This document shows, piece after piece, positions 28,143 through 36,695 of a stretch of 64,000 nt of DNA. The stretch comes from Neorhizobium galegae bv. officinalis (GTDB lineage: Bacteria > Pseudomonadota > Alphaproteobacteria > Rhizobiales > Rhizobiaceae). Every line of letters starts with the position of its first letter. Position 1 is the first letter of the stretch. Position numbers and translations under genes: made by a program. The notes beneath the pieces were generated by a model. It had not been told where the DNA came from. It did not search any database and saw nothing but the letters and a program-made list of their open reading frames with translations. The stretch is from the NCBI GenBank assembly GCA_000985875.1, contig CCRI01000008.1, forward strand, positions 124,001 to 188,000, given 5' to 3'.

Positions 28143-29765
28143 CTAGCTCCGCAGCCCCGGTGCCTCGTAACCTGTGCGTTCGACATATTCCGTATAACCG
28201 CCGTCATAGCGGTGGATGCCGTCGGGCGTCAGTTCGAGCACCCGATTCGACAGTTCGGCGAGGAAATGCCGGTCGTGGCTGACGAACAGCATGGTGCCTT
28301 CGTATTCCGACAGCGCCTTGATCAGCATTTCCTTGGTGTCGAGGTCGAGGTGGTTGGTCGGTTCGTCGAGGACGAGGAAATTCGGCGGGTCGAACAGCAT
28401 GGCCGCCATCACCAGGCGTGCCTTCTCGCCGCCGGAGAGCACCCGGCATTTCTTTTCGACGTCATCGCCCGAAAAGCCGAAGCAGCCGGAGAGCGCCCGC
28501 AAGGAGCCCTGCCCTGCGCGTGGAAACTGCTCTTCCAGCCATTCGAAGACGGTGAGGTCGCCGTCGAGCAGGTCCATGGCATGCTGGGCGAAATAGCCCA
28601 TCTTGACGCTGGCGCCGATCGAGACGCTGCCTTCGTCCGGCTCGGTCGAGCCCGTCACCAGCTTCAGCAGTGTCGATTTGCCGGCACCGTTGATGCCCAT
28701 GATGCACCAGCGCTCGCGCCTCTTCACCATGAAGTCTAGGCCTTCGTAGATCGAGCGGCTGCCGTATCGCTTGGCGACATTCCTGATGTTGACGACGTCC
28801 TCGCCGGAACGCGGGGCCGGCTGGAACTCGAAGGCGACCGCCTGGCGGCGCTTCGGCGGCTCGACGCGCTCGATCTTGTCGAGCTTCTTGACCCGGCTCT
28901 GCACCTGGGCCGCGTGGGAGGCGCGGGCCTTGAAGCGCTCGATGAACTTGATCTCCTTGGCAAGCATCGCCTGCTGGCGCTCGAACTGGGCCTGCTGCTG
29001 CTTTTCGTTCTGAGCCCGCTGCTGCTCATAGAAACCGTAGTCGCCGGAATAGGTGGTGAGCGACCCACCATCGATCTCGATGATCTTGGTGACGATGCGG
29101 TTCATGAATTCGCGGTCGTGCGAGGTCATCAGCAGCGCGCCGTCATAGCCTTTGAGGAACTGTTCCAGCCAGATCAGGCTTTCGAGGTCCAAGTGGTTGC
29201 TCGGTTCGTCGAGCAGCATGACGTCCGGGCGCATCAAGAGGATGCGGGCGAGCGCCACGCGCATCTTCCAGCCGCCGGACAGCTTTCCGACATCGCCGTC
29301 CATCATCTCCTGGGTGAAGCTCAGGCCGGCGAGAACCTCGCGGGCGCGGCCTTCGAGACCGTAGCCGTCGAGCTCCTCGTAACGCGCCTGCACCTCGCCG
29401 TAGCGCTCGATGATCTCATCCATCTCGTCCAGGCGGTCCGGATCGACCATCGCCGATTCGAGCTCATGCAGTTCGGCGGCGACGGTGCTTACCGGACCTG
29501 CACCATCCATCACCTCGGTGACGGCGCTGCGGCCGGCCATCTCGCCGACATCCTGGTTGAAATAACCGATCGTGACGTTCTTCTCGACGGAAACCTGCCC
29601 CTCGTCAGGAATTTCCGAGCCGGTGATCATCCGGAAAAGCGTCGTCTTGCCGGCGCCGTTCGGGCCGACGAGGCCGATCTTCTCGCCACGGTTCAGCGCC
29701 GCGGAGGCTTCGATGAAGAGGATGCGGTGGCTGTTCGATTTGCTGATGTTCTCGATACGGATCAT
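28143..29765 (-). CDS. ABC-F family ATPase (translation-associated, YbiT/Uup-like)
   Basis: The 540-residue cytoplasmic protein has two ABC cassettes and no membrane segment: Walker A GPNGAGKTTLFRM and GINGAGKSTLLKL, signatures LSGGWKMR and LSGGEKAR. The cassettes are joined by the charged, Gln-rich P-site tRNA interaction motif around residues 240-300 (FYEQQRAQNEKQQQAQFERQ). ABC-F proteins act on ribosomes, often relieving stalled translation. The length and the absence of a long C-terminal coiled coil fit YbiT better than Uup. It is followed at its 5' side by a bidirectional terminator shared with tig. Confidence 0.9.
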   Translation of the reverse strand: MIRIENISKSNSHRILFIEASAALNRGEKIGLVGPNGAGKTTLFRMITGSEIPDEGQVSVEKNVTIGYFNQDVGEMAGRSAVTEVMDGAGPVSTVAAELHELESAMVDPDRLDEMDEIIERYGEVQARYEELDGYGLEGRAREVLAGLSFTQEMMDGDVGKLSGGWKMRVALARILLMRPDVMLLDEPSNHLDLESLIWLEQFLKGYDGALLMTSHDREFMNRIVTKIIEIDGGSLTTYSGDYGFYEQQRAQNEKQQQAQFERQQAMLAKEIKFIERFKARASHAAQVQSRVKKLDKIERVEPPKRRQAVAFEFQPAPRSGEDVVNIRNVAKRYGSRSIYEGLDFMVKRRERWCIMGINGAGKSTLLKLVTGSTEPDEGSVSIGASVKMGYFAQHAMDLLDGDLTVFEWLEEQFPRAGQGSLRALSGCFGFSGDDVEKKCRVLSGGEKARLVMAAMLFDPPNFLVLDEPTNHLDLDTKEMLIKALSEYEGTMLFVSHDRHFLAELSNRVLELTPDGIHRYDGGYTEYVERTGYEAPGLRS

Positions 29766-29796
29766 GGGCGGCGGGCTCGGAAGGTTTCATCACAAC

Positions 29797-29828
29797 AAAA
29801 AGCCGGGTCGTCGCCGACCCGGCTTTTC
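29797..29828. terminator. Terminator after tig
   Basis: A 10-bp perfect stem (AGCCGGGTCG at 29801-29810 with CGACCCGGCT at 29815-29824) is flanked by A4 on the left and T4 on the right. It ends tig and isolates the ABC-F gene just downstream. Confidence 0.87.
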
Positions 29829-29847
29829 TACACAATCAATGCGAAGC

Positions 29848-31344
29848 TTATTCGGCGCTGTCTTCAGCGGCCTTCTTCTTCGGTGCAGCCTTCTTCTTCG
29901 GAGCGGCAGCTTCTTCGCCTTCGGCGGCTTCGTCAGCAGCCTCGGCCTTTGCAGCCTTCTTCGGAGCAGCCTTCTTCTTGGCCGGCTTTTCAGCGCTTTC
30001 CGAGCCTTCCTCGTCTTCAGCCATCAGCTCTTCCTTGGTCACGACCTTGTCGGTGACCTTGATCTCGGAGAGCAGCTTGTCGACGACCTTTTCTTCAAAG
30101 ATCGGCGCGCGCAGCGAGGCGGAAGCGCCGGGGGTGTTGCGGAAGAAATCGAGGATTTCCTTCTGCTGGCCCGGGAACTGCTGGAGCTGCGCATAAAGGG
30201 CGCGCTGCATTTCTTCCTCGGTCACTTCGACGCCGGCCTGTTCGCCGATTTCGGAGAGTACGAGGCCGAGACGAACGCGACGTTCGGCAAGCTTGCGGTA
30301 TTCGACGCGTGCATCTTCCTCGGTCGTCTCTTCGTCTTCGAAGGTCTTGCCGGACTGCTGCAGGTCGGTGTTGATCTGGCGCCAGATGTTGTCGAACTCG
30401 GCGTCGACCAGGCCCTGCGGGGTGTCGAACTGGTACATGCCGTCGAGCTGGTCGAGGATCTGACGCTTGACCTTCTGGCGGGTGACGTTGCCGTACTGGC
30501 TTTCGATCTGGCCGCGGACGATCTCCTTCAGGCGATCGACGGACTCGATGCCGAGCTTGGAGGCGAGCTCATCGTTGATCTCGAGAGCGGCCGGAGCAGC
30601 GACTTCCTTGACGGTGACGTCGAAAGTGGCTTCCTTGCCGGCAAGGTTCGCGGCCGGATATTCGGCCGGGAAGGTCACGGTGATGGTCTTCTCGTCACCG
30701 GCCTTGACGCCGACCAGCTGGTCTTCGAAGCCCGGGATGAAGCGGCCGGAGCCGAGAACCAGTTCGGCATCTTCGGCGGTGCCGCCGTCGAAGGCAACGC
30801 CGTCGACCTTGCCGAGATAGTTCATGGTGACGCGGTCGCCATCGGCGGCCTTGCCCTTCTTGGTCTCGAAGGTGCGGGCGCTCTCGGCGATCTTCTCGAT
30901 CTGCTCGTTGACTTCGTCTTCGGTGACTTCGACGACTTCACGAATGACGGAAAGGCCGTCTGTCGGCTGCAGTTCAATCTCCGGGATGACTTCGTAGGAG
31001 AGCGTGAATTCGAAATCGGCCTCGGCGTTGAGGATCTTTTCCGCTTCCTTCTCGTCCTCGGTCATGGCAACCGACGGCTGGGTCGCCGACTTCTCGCCGC
31101 GGTCGGTGAGGATCTCGGTCGGGCGTTCGCGGACGATTTCGTTGACGAGGTCCGCCATGATCGACTTGCCGTACATCTTCTTCAGATGGGCGATCGGAAC
31201 CTTGCCCGGACGGAAACCGTTGATGCGGACCTTGTCCTTGGCGTCGGCGAGGCGCACGTTCAGCTGCGCTTCCATATCCCGCTTGGGAATAACAACCTTG
31301 ATTTCGCGCTTCAGCCCTTCAGCGAGCGTTTCGGTAACCTGCAT
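29848..31344 (-). CDS. tig: Trigger factor chaperone
   Basis: This 498-residue ribosome-bound folding chaperone and prolyl isomerase starts [17 protein letters not shown]. The ribosome-binding loop [18 protein letters not shown] is at about residue 40 (signature GFRxGxxP), an FKBP-like domain is at ~155-245, and the arms follow. The last ~60 residues are a Lys/Ala/Glu tail with repeated KKKAAPKK blocks, longer than in E. coli but common in rhizobia. GAAGG lies 7 bases before the ATG at 31344, so this start is preferred over one two codons upstream. No clpP follows on this strand. Confidence 0.95.
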   Translation of the reverse strand: MQVTETLAEGLKREIKVVIPKRDMEAQLNVRLADAKDKVRINGFRPGKVPIAHLKKMYGKSIMADLVNEIVRERPTEILTDRGEKSATQPSVAMTEDEKEAEKILNAEADFEFTLSYEVIPEIELQPTDGLSVIREVVEVTEDEVNEQIEKIAESARTFETKKGKAADGDRVTMNYLGKVDGVAFDGGTAEDAELVLGSGRFIPGFEDQLVGVKAGDEKTITVTFPAEYPAANLAGKEATFDVTVKEVAAPAALEINDELASKLGIESVDRLKEIVRGQIESQYGNVTRQKVKRQILDQLDGMYQFDTPQGLVDAEFDNIWRQINTDLQQSGKTFEDEETTEEDARVEYRKLAERRVRLGLVLSEIGEQAGVEVTEEEMQRALYAQLQQFPGQQKEILDFFRNTPGASASLRAPIFEEKVVDKLLSEIKVTDKVVTKEELMAEDEEGSESAEKPAKKKAAPKKAAKAEAADEAAEGEEAAAPKKKAAPKKKAAEDSAE

Positions 31345-31506
31345 TTTCATACCTTCATATCGTGGCGGCGGTGCTCAGACAGCCGTTGGTTTCAATGAGC
31401 ACATCGCCGGAACTTTGAGAGACCGGCCGCGGCTTCAAGGAGCGCCGATCCTTTCGCCAGAACCGGCTCGGACCGCACTCCTGGCGGTGTTGATGCGGGG
31501 CGGTTC

Positions 31507-31591
<85 letters not shown>

Positions 31592-31989
31592 GCCCCAGCC
31601 GCGTCGAAAATCCTCGTCGCACAAGGCCTTCCGGAGCGCGCGTCTCTATATCACCCGTTTTGGCGCACGCAAAGGGAAAATGACGCTTTTTTGGCAGCTC
31701 CGAGAAACCGCGGTGGATAGGGGAATTTGGCCCCGCCCCACCCGATCGAACCCGGCATTATCGGGATGTTTAACTTTTTATTAAATTCTAATGTGTACAT
31801 TGGAATCAACGGCGATGTGAGCCATGCAATAACCGCATGCCATCCATACGGATATTGCACTGCACAATTTCGCTGCCATCTCATAATATTCAAATGCAGA
31901 GATTGATTGAAGGTTTTCATCTCTCTGGTTTGGACGGTTTGGCGCCCGTCCTGAACGATACAGATGCCCTCGGGGAGTTTCCCGTGACA
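31592..31989. other. AT-rich gap upstream of the small RNA
   Basis: No convincing gene is seen. The stretch 31765-31900 is distinctly AT-rich for this genome (for example a TTTTTATTAAATT run) and holds the promoter-like element at 31855-31889. A hairpin GGACGG/CCGTCC lies at about 31934-31953. An open frame on the minus strand (31651-32085) lacks codon bias and overlaps the RNA. Confidence 0.5.
31855..31889 (+). promoter_or_regulatory. Shared 12-base element with -10 box, upstream of the small RNA
   Basis: TTGCACTGCACA (31855-31866) is followed after exactly 17 bases by TAATAT (31884-31889). The same element with the same spacing precedes the DUF1127 gene at 32718. The two halves TTGCA and TGCA suggest an activator site overlapping the -35 position, which is an inference. 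Confidence 0.55.
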
Positions 31990-32118
31990 GGAATTCGAGC
32001 CGCGCACTCCTCCTCCCAGCGCGGGCTTGATGGGACTGGCGATCCTCCTCCTCCCAAATCGCCAGTCGTTACAAATGACGCCCACCGGACCTCCTCCCCC
32101 GGTGGGCGTTATTTTTTT
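31990..32118 (+). ncRNA. Anti-Shine-Dalgarno small RNA, alpha-r14 / NfeR1-like
   Basis: Three hairpins stand in a row and each loop shows the ribosome-site complement. Hairpin 1 has stem CCGCGC/GCGCGG (32000-32024) and loop ACTCCTCCTCCCA. Hairpin 2 has a perfect 10-bp stem GACTGGCGAT/ATCGCCAGTC (32034-32067) and loop CCTCCTCCTCCCAA. Hairpin 3 has an 11-bp stem ACGCCCACCGG/CCGGTGGGCGT (32078-32109) with loop ACCTCCTCCC, followed by TATTTTTTT, and serves as terminator. This matches the known architecture of the rhizobial alpha-r14 family (NfeR1 in Sinorhizobium), which pairs with ribosome sites of transporter mRNAs. The 3' end is firm; the 5' end is a guess and could be as far up as ~31896. Confidence 0.8.
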
Positions 32119-32320
32119 GTTCTGCAGCCTGCGATCTGCCTAAAACAAGCGCAAAAATTCAGCACTTCCGCATGGTAAACGATCTCGTAATGCGCCGGAT
32201 GCATAGGTGGCATACCGAATAGGCGCTGTTACTTTTTGCAGCGCAGCATATATTACCGGTCATGAGATTGAAGTCAGCGCCGAACGGGCTGCTGGCAAGG
32301 GCCTAGAAAGGGACAAGATC

Positions 32321-32467
32321 ATGAACATCGCACAGAAGCTCACCACCTGGCGCAAGTACCGCGAAACCGTCAACGAACTCGGCCGCATGAGCGACCGCGA
32401 GCTCAACGACCTCGGAATCGGCCGCGCCGACATCCGCCGCGTCGCACGGAATGCAGTCGGCTTCTAA
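32321..32467 (+). CDS. Small DUF1127 protein
   Basis: This 48-residue protein reads MNIAQKLTTWRKYRETVNEL, then RMSDRELNDLGIGRADI and ends VARNAVGF. The aromatic-basic helix followed by LSDxxLxDLGI is the DUF1127 signature. In relatives such as Brucella and Agrobacterium, proteins this small are controlled by the LysR regulator VtlR/LsrB and affect sRNA or phosphate pathways. Here it lies 203 bases downstream of the anti-SD RNA. AGAAAGGGAC precedes the ATG, and a terminator at 32498 follows. Confidence 0.9.
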   Translation: MNIAQKLTTWRKYRETVNELGRMSDRELNDLGIGRADIRRVARNAVGF

Positions 32468-32497
32468 GCCTCACGCAGACATCGCCGGACCTTCCAA

Positions 32498-32530
32498 AAG
32501 CGCTTCCTTCGGGAGGCGCTTTTTCTTTTT
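32498..32530 (+). terminator. Terminator of the first DUF1127 gene
   Basis: Stem AGCGCTTCC (32499-32507), loop TTCG, stem GGAGGCGCT (32512-32520), then TTTTCTTTTT. Confidence 0.87.
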
Positions 32531-32629
32531 GTTCATGAAAATTTAATGCTTCAAATACGTGCCTGATTTTCAGCCTGAGCTGCAAAATTCGGCAATCCCT
32601 TGCACATTTGCATGGCAGTCGCACATTTT

Positions 32630-32664
32630 TTGCACTGCACATTCTTATTATGCGGATGTATAAG
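32630..32664 (+). promoter_or_regulatory. Shared 12-base element with -10 box, upstream of the second DUF1127 gene
   Basis: TTGCACTGCACA (32630-32641) is 17 bases from TATAAG (32659-32664), the same layout as at 31855-31889. Further TGCACA and GCACAT copies lie just upstream (32600-32626), which would suit a dimeric LysR-type activator. Transcription would start near 32671, about 47 bases before the ATG. Confidence 0.6.
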
Positions 32665-32717
32665 ACCCTCATCGCTGATGACGACAGAGCATCAGGAAAA
32701 ATCTTGAGGAAACAACC

Positions 32718-32861
32718 ATGAACCCGATCCGTATCGCCAAGAATTGGATCAGCTACCGCCGCACGATGAACGAGCTTGGAAATCTTTCGAGCCAGGCCCT
32801 CAGCGACATCGGTCTGACCCGCTACGACATCCGCCACATCGCGGCCCGCTCTTTCCGCTAA
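32718..32861 (+). CDS. Small DUF1127 protein (second copy)
   Basis: The frame at 32718 encodes 47 residues: MNPIRIAKNWISYRRTMNEL, then GNLSSQALSDIGLTRYDIRH and IAARSFR. It aligns end to end with the protein at 32321 (W-x-x-Y/K-R-x-T-x-N-E-L-G, then LSDIGL and a DIR motif), so the two are paralogues. A GAGGA ribosome site sits 7 bases before the ATG and a clean terminator follows at 32946. The promoter carries the shared TTGCACTGCACA element. The precise function is unknown. Confidence 0.9.
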   Translation: MNPIRIAKNWISYRRTMNELGNLSSQALSDIGLTRYDIRHIAARSFR

Positions 32862-32945
32862 TCCGCTGCTCGCAGGCGGACCCGCGCGGCGTGAGCCGTC
32901 GTGGCGAAGGATAAAGCGGTCCGAGAGGACATCCAAGGACGTATC

Positions 32946-32971
32946 AAAGGCACCTTCTCGGGTGCCTTTTT
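32946..32971 (+). terminator. Terminator of the second DUF1127 gene
   Basis: Stem AAAGGCACC with GGTGCCTTT around TTCTCG, followed by further T; it ends 39 bases before trmFO. Confidence 0.85.
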
Positions 32972-33009
32972 GATTCCGGTCCGGCAAATGGCGTGATAAT
33001 GAGCCGGCC

Positions 33010-34434
33010 ATGAGCAACATTTCCTCCTCCCCTATCTCTCCCGCTGCCATCCATGTCGTCGGCGGCGGCCTCGCAGGTTCGGAAGCCGCCTGGCAGATCG
33101 CCTCGGCCGGCGTGCCGGTGATTCTCCATGAAATGCGCGGCGTGCGCGGCACCGACGCCCACAAGACGGACGGACTTGCCGAGCTCGTCTGCTCGAACTC
33201 CTTCCGTTCCGACGATGCGACGGCGAATGCCGTCGGCGTCATCCATGCGGAGATGCGGCTGGCGGGTTCGCTGATCATGGCATGTGCCGACAGGCATCAG
33301 GTACCGGCCGGCGGCGCGCTTGCCGTCGACCGCGACGGTTTTTCCGATGCGGTCACCGAAGCGATCGAAAAACATCCGCTCATCACCGTCGTGCGCGAGG
33401 AGGTCCAGGGCCTGCCGCCGAAGGAATGGGACCTGGCGATCATCGCCACCGGCCCCCTCACCTCGCCGGCGCTGGCAGCCGCGATCCAGGCGGAAACGGG
33501 CGAGGATCAACTCGCCTTCTTCGACGCCATCGCGCCGATCGTGCACCGTGATTCGATCGACATGGATATCTGCTGGTACCAGTCGCGCTACGACAAGGTC
33601 GGTCCCGGCGGCACCGGTAAGGACTATATCAACTGCCCGATGGACGAGGCGCAATACAACGCCTTCGTCGATGCGCTGATCGCCGGCGATGCCATCGGTT
33701 TCAAGGAATGGGAAGGCACGCCCTATTTCGACGGCTGCCTGCCGATCGAAGTGATGGCCGAACGCGGCCGCGAAACGCTGCGCCACGGGCCAATGAAGCC
33801 GATGGGTCTCACCAATGCCCACAATCCGACGGTGAAGGCCTATGCGGTCGTGCAGCTCCGGCAGGACAATGCACTCGGCACGCTCTACAACATGGTGGGT
33901 TTCCAGACGAAGCTGAAATACGGCGCCCAGGCGGACATTTTCCGGATGATTCCCGGCCTGCAGAATGCCGAATTCGCAAGGCTCGGCGGCCTGCACCGCA
34001 ACACCTACATCCACTCGCCCGTTCTTCTCGACAAGAGCCTGACGCTGAAGAGCCGGCCGGGCCTGCGATTCGCCGGCCAGATCACCGGCTGCGAAGGTTA
34101 TGTGGAAAGCGCGGCGATCGGGCTTCTCGCCGGCCGTTTCGCGGCGGCCGAACGCAAGGGCGAGACGATCCCGGCACCGCCTGCAACGACCGCTCTAGGC
34201 TCGCTGCTCGGCCATATAACCGGTGGACATCTGGTTTCGGAGGACGAGCCCGGCAAGCGCTCGTTCCAGCCGATGAACGTCAACTTCGGGCTGTTTCCCG
34301 AGCTGGAACCGGGATCGATCGTCAAGCCGGAGGGCGTCAAGCGTTTCCGCGGCAAGGACAAGACGGTGATGAAGCGGCAGTTGCTCTCCGCCCGCGCGCT
34401 TCAGGATTGCGCTAATTGGCTCGGTCGGGGCTGA
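33010..34434 (+). CDS. trmFO: Folate/FAD-dependent tRNA (uracil-54-C5)-methyltransferase
   Basis: The 474-residue flavoprotein makes ribothymidine at tRNA position 54 using methylene-tetrahydrofolate. It has the FAD motif [14 protein letters not shown] at residue ~15, the family box [19 protein letters not shown] with the cysteine near residue 60, and [23 protein letters not shown] in the second half. TrmFO occurs in Gram-positive bacteria and alphaproteobacteria, in contrast to the SAM-dependent TrmA of E. coli. The 3' end overlaps the neighbouring minus-strand gene by 23 bases. Confidence 0.95.
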   Translation: MSNISSSPISPAAIHVVGGGLAGSEAAWQIASAGVPVILHEMRGVRGTDAHKTDGLAELVCSNSFRSDDATANAVGVIHAEMRLAGSLIMACADRHQVPAGGALAVDRDGFSDAVTEAIEKHPLITVVREEVQGLPPKEWDLAIIATGPLTSPALAAAIQAETGEDQLAFFDAIAPIVHRDSIDMDICWYQSRYDKVGPGGTGKDYINCPMDEAQYNAFVDALIAGDAIGFKEWEGTPYFDGCLPIEVMAERGRETLRHGPMKPMGLTNAHNPTVKAYAVVQLRQDNALGTLYNMVGFQTKLKYGAQADIFRMIPGLQNAEFARLGGLHRNTYIHSPVLLDKSLTLKSRPGLRFAGQITGCEGYVESAAIGLLAGRFAAAERKGETIPAPPATTALGSLLGHITGGHLVSEDEPGKRSFQPMNVNFGLFPELEPGSIVKPEGVKRFRGKDKTVMKRQLLSARALQDCANWLGRG

Positions 34435-34906
34435 TATCCCCGGCGGGCGATGCCGGCTTTTCCTCGATATCGCGATCGGCAACGCTGACATAGTTGTCGA
34501 GCAGCCAAAGGGCCACCTCGGCTGCCTCCTTTTCCGTCGAGAAGAGATAGGTGCCGTTCTGCGTCGATGCGTCCAGAAACTCGACGGTGAAACCCTTGGC
34601 ATCCGGCAATGGGGTCACGCGTACCCGGCCGGGCTCGATCAGAAAGCAGGCATAGTGATTGCGGTGGCTGCGCATGAAGCCGGCCTTGTTGTCGTGCAGG
34701 CGCACGAAGATCGCCTCGCCATTGGCCGTCACATGCAGGGTGCGGATGGCTTCATTGGGAAAGGCACGGCCGAACTCGAGGATTGCCACGCCCGTGTCGT
34801 GCAGATTGCCGTCCTTGTCCCGGTCCTTGCCGGACATTCGCGTGACGTAATAGGCAAGCGCCATGAGGAGTACGAAGATGATCGACCAGACGACAACGGG
34901 GCTCAC
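34412..34906 (-). CDS. Membrane-anchored hypothetical protein
   Basis: The 164-residue protein starts at a GTG with AAGGAG 7 bases before it. Its first ~22 residues ([20 protein letters not shown], the V read as Met) form one membrane helix; the rest is soluble and probably cytoplasmic or periplasmic depending on orientation. It contains [20 protein letters not shown] and [16 protein letters not shown], a beta-rich pattern. I do not recognise the family. It overlaps the end of trmFO on the other strand and stands 76 bases downstream of the phytoene-synthase-like gene. Confidence 0.7.
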   Translation of the reverse strand: MSPVVVWSIIFVLLMALAYYVTRMSGKDRDKDGNLHDTGVAILEFGRAFPNEAIRTLHVTANGEAIFVRLHDNKAGFMRSHRNHYACFLIEPGRVRVTPLPDAKGFTVEFLDASTQNGTYLFSTEKEAAEVALWLLDNYVSVADRDIEEKPASPAGDISPDRAN

Positions 34907-34982
34907 ACCGCTTCTCCTTATGATGGCGCCGGATTTGTACTTCGTTCCTTAGCCGGCGAGCCTTGCGCGAATTTGGCGTCCG

Positions 34983-35837
34983 TCAAAAGCGTCTGGTGAC
35001 GGAGGCCTTCATGAGCCGCAATTGGCGCCGCCACTGCGGCAGTTGCAGGGGCGCGTCGAACACCGAGGCACCTGCACGCGCGGCGCGGCGCAGCACCGGT
35101 TCGGCGAGCGCCACAGGCAGATAGGCCGGAAAGACCGCCGCCGGGATGGTTCCCGACCTTCTCGCCTTGGCCAGATGCTCCAACCCAAGCCCGGCAAGGG
35201 CCTCGATCGCGGCCGAAATGCGCGGCTTGTCCTCGCCGCGCAGAAATGTATCACGGTCGAGCCCGGTCGCCGAGAGAATATCGAGCGGCAGATAGAGCTG
35301 ATGACGACGGCGATGGATCGGCATCAGGAGCAGGAAACCGGCGATCGCCTGCGCGACACCGGCGTGGCCTGCGGCCCCCGCAGATTTTGCCGCATCCGCA
35401 GGAGAGAGAATCAGGCTCGCGAGCTGGATGAGCGCCGAAGCGGTCTCGCCGGCATAGCCTTCGAGCGCGTTGCGATCGGTCAATGGATCGTCGTAGAGGT
35501 CGAAGATGCGCGCCTCGATCATGTCGACAAGCGTCTGGCGCGGCAGGCGGTAGGTCTCGATCGACTCGAACAGGCCGGCGGCGACGGGGTTGCCGGTGCT
35601 GTCGCCCGCAGCATTTCCTTCGAGGAGGTCGCGCCACCATTGCAGGCGGATTTCGCCGGGCAGCGGTTCACGCACCACGTCGCGGACACGGGCGATCTCG
35701 GCGTTGAAGGCATAAAGGGCCGCAAGTGCGCCACGCCTGTCCTCAGGCGACAGAAGACAGGCGAGATAACGGTCGCGGTCGGTCTCCCGAAGCGTCGCGA
35801 GGCAGAGATCGCCGTTCTGTCTGGCTGAATCGGCCAT
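34983..35837 (-). CDS. Squalene/phytoene synthase family protein (NDUFAF6-like)
   Basis: The 284-residue protein has the fold of trans-isoprenyl-diphosphate synthases: RDRYLACLLSPEDRRGALAALYAF near the N terminus, then LQWWRDLLEG and YAGETASALIQLASLIL. The Asp-rich catalytic motifs of true phytoene synthases (DxxxD) are poorly kept; only FDLYDDPLTDRN resembles one. The same weak pattern is seen in NDUFAF6, a mitochondrial complex I assembly factor from this family. The adjacent Mth938 gene is homologous to another assembly factor, NDUFAF3, so a role in respiratory complex I assembly is more likely than carotenoid synthesis. Confidence 0.82.
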   Translation of the reverse strand: MADSARQNGDLCLATLRETDRDRYLACLLSPEDRRGALAALYAFNAEIARVRDVVREPLPGEIRLQWWRDLLEGNAAGDSTGNPVAAGLFESIETYRLPRQTLVDMIEARIFDLYDDPLTDRNALEGYAGETASALIQLASLILSPADAAKSAGAAGHAGVAQAIAGFLLLMPIHRRRHQLYLPLDILSATGLDRDTFLRGEDKPRISAAIEALAGLGLEHLAKARRSGTIPAAVFPAYLPVALAEPVLRRAARAGASVFDAPLQLPQWRRQLRLMKASVTRRF

Positions 35838-35840
35838 CTG

Positions 35841-36227
35841 TCAGACTGCGATCAAAGCTGCCGCGACGGCGCGCGATTCGGCCAGCATGATGTTGAACGT
35901 GCGCACGGCGGCACCCGTGCTCATCGGGTCGGAGGCGATGCCCTTGGCTTTCAGCGCCGCCTTCACCTCAGCCGGAATGGGCTTCAGATTGGCGCCGGTG
36001 CCGACAAGCAGGACTTCGATCTCGTTGGATTCGGCCAGTACCTTCATCAGGGAGGCGACCGTCAGCGGTTCGCCTTCCTGCAGTTCCCAGCCGTGGATAC
36101 CCGACGGAAGGCAGAGCAGCGAGCCGCGATGCGACATGTCGGCGAAGCGGAAACCGCCGTTGCCGTAGGCATCGATCGGAGCGCGACCGGGAAAATGGGC
36201 GTCGCGGATTTCGATGCCTTTCGCCAT
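35841..36227 (-). CDS. Mth938-like domain protein (NDUFAF3-like)
   Basis: This 128-residue protein starts MAKGIEIRDAHFPGRAPIDA and has the Mth938/DUF498 fold, with GGFRFADMSHRGSLLCLPSG and VEVLLVGTGANLKPIP-like segments (here IEVLLVGTGANLKPIP). The mitochondrial relative NDUFAF3 helps assemble complex I. It ends 3 bases before the phytoene-synthase-like gene, so the two are cotranscribed. The start at 36227 is preferred because GAGAAGG lies ~10 bases before it; the ATG 3 codons earlier is almost in contact with it. In related genomes as I remember them secDF separates this gene from yajC; here only 99 bases do. Confidence 0.85.
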   Translation of the reverse strand: MAKGIEIRDAHFPGRAPIDAYGNGGFRFADMSHRGSLLCLPSGIHGWELQEGEPLTVASLMKVLAESNEIEVLLVGTGANLKPIPAEVKAALKAKGIASDPMSTGAAVRTFNIMLAESRAVAAALIAV

Positions 36228-36326
36228 GGGTCGCATGCCTTCTCGAAGAGGTTGCGAGCCGGAGATGATCCGGCTCTTTTGAGTTCAGGGCCCTGTATCA
36301 AACAGGGCCGCTGTCTAGGCGCAGCT

Positions 36327-36695
36327 TTAGGAAGCCGTTCCGGTCTTTGCCGGTTCGGTCTTGACAGGCTCGCCCTTGACGCGAACTTCGGCGATATAGG
36401 CGCGCATGGCGCGGATCTTTACGCCTTCGGCGATTTCGACTTCCACTTCGGCATCGTCGATAACCTTGGTCACCTTGCCGGTTATGCCACCACCAAGAAC
36501 GACCTGGTCGCCGCGGCGGATGTTGGACAGCGTCTCCTGGCGCTTCTTGGCATTGGCGCGCTGCGGACGGATCAGGAAGAAGTACCAGACCACCATTAGC
36601 GGCGCGAACAGGAAGAGCATCTCAAGGCCGGAGCCGAACGCGGAGGCTCCCGGTGCTGCGGCCGGGGCCTGGGCGAATGCTTCGGTAATGAACAT
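36327..36695 (-). CDS. yajC: Preprotein translocase accessory subunit YajC
   Basis: The 122-residue protein has an N-terminal signal-like segment MFITEAFAQAPAAAPG, one membrane helix (MLFLFAPLMVVWYFFLIRPQ) and the YajC core RPQRANAKKRQETLSNIRRG followed by VVLGGGITGKVTKV. YajC associates with SecDF in the inner membrane. No secD or secF follows in this window. The tail EPVKTEPAKTGTAS is low complexity. It is divergent from the DUF815 ATPase gene, with 196 bases between starts. Confidence 0.93.
   Translation of the reverse strand: MFITEAFAQAPAAAPGASAFGSGLEMLFLFAPLMVVWYFFLIRPQRANAKKRQETLSNIRRGDQVVLGGGITGKVTKVIDDAEVEVEIAEGVKIRAMRAYIAEVRVKGEPVKTEPAKTGTAS

Noticed and set aside
31651..32085. 145-codon open frame on the minus strand opposite the small RNA
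   Set aside because: It covers the AT-rich gap and the first RNA hairpins, shows poor codon bias and has no ribosome site; its protein resembles no family.
36237..36326. Inverted repeats between yajC and the Mth938-like gene as a terminator
   Set aside because: Neither stem is followed by a T-run on the minus strand; the only T4 lies on the plus side, where no gene ends.
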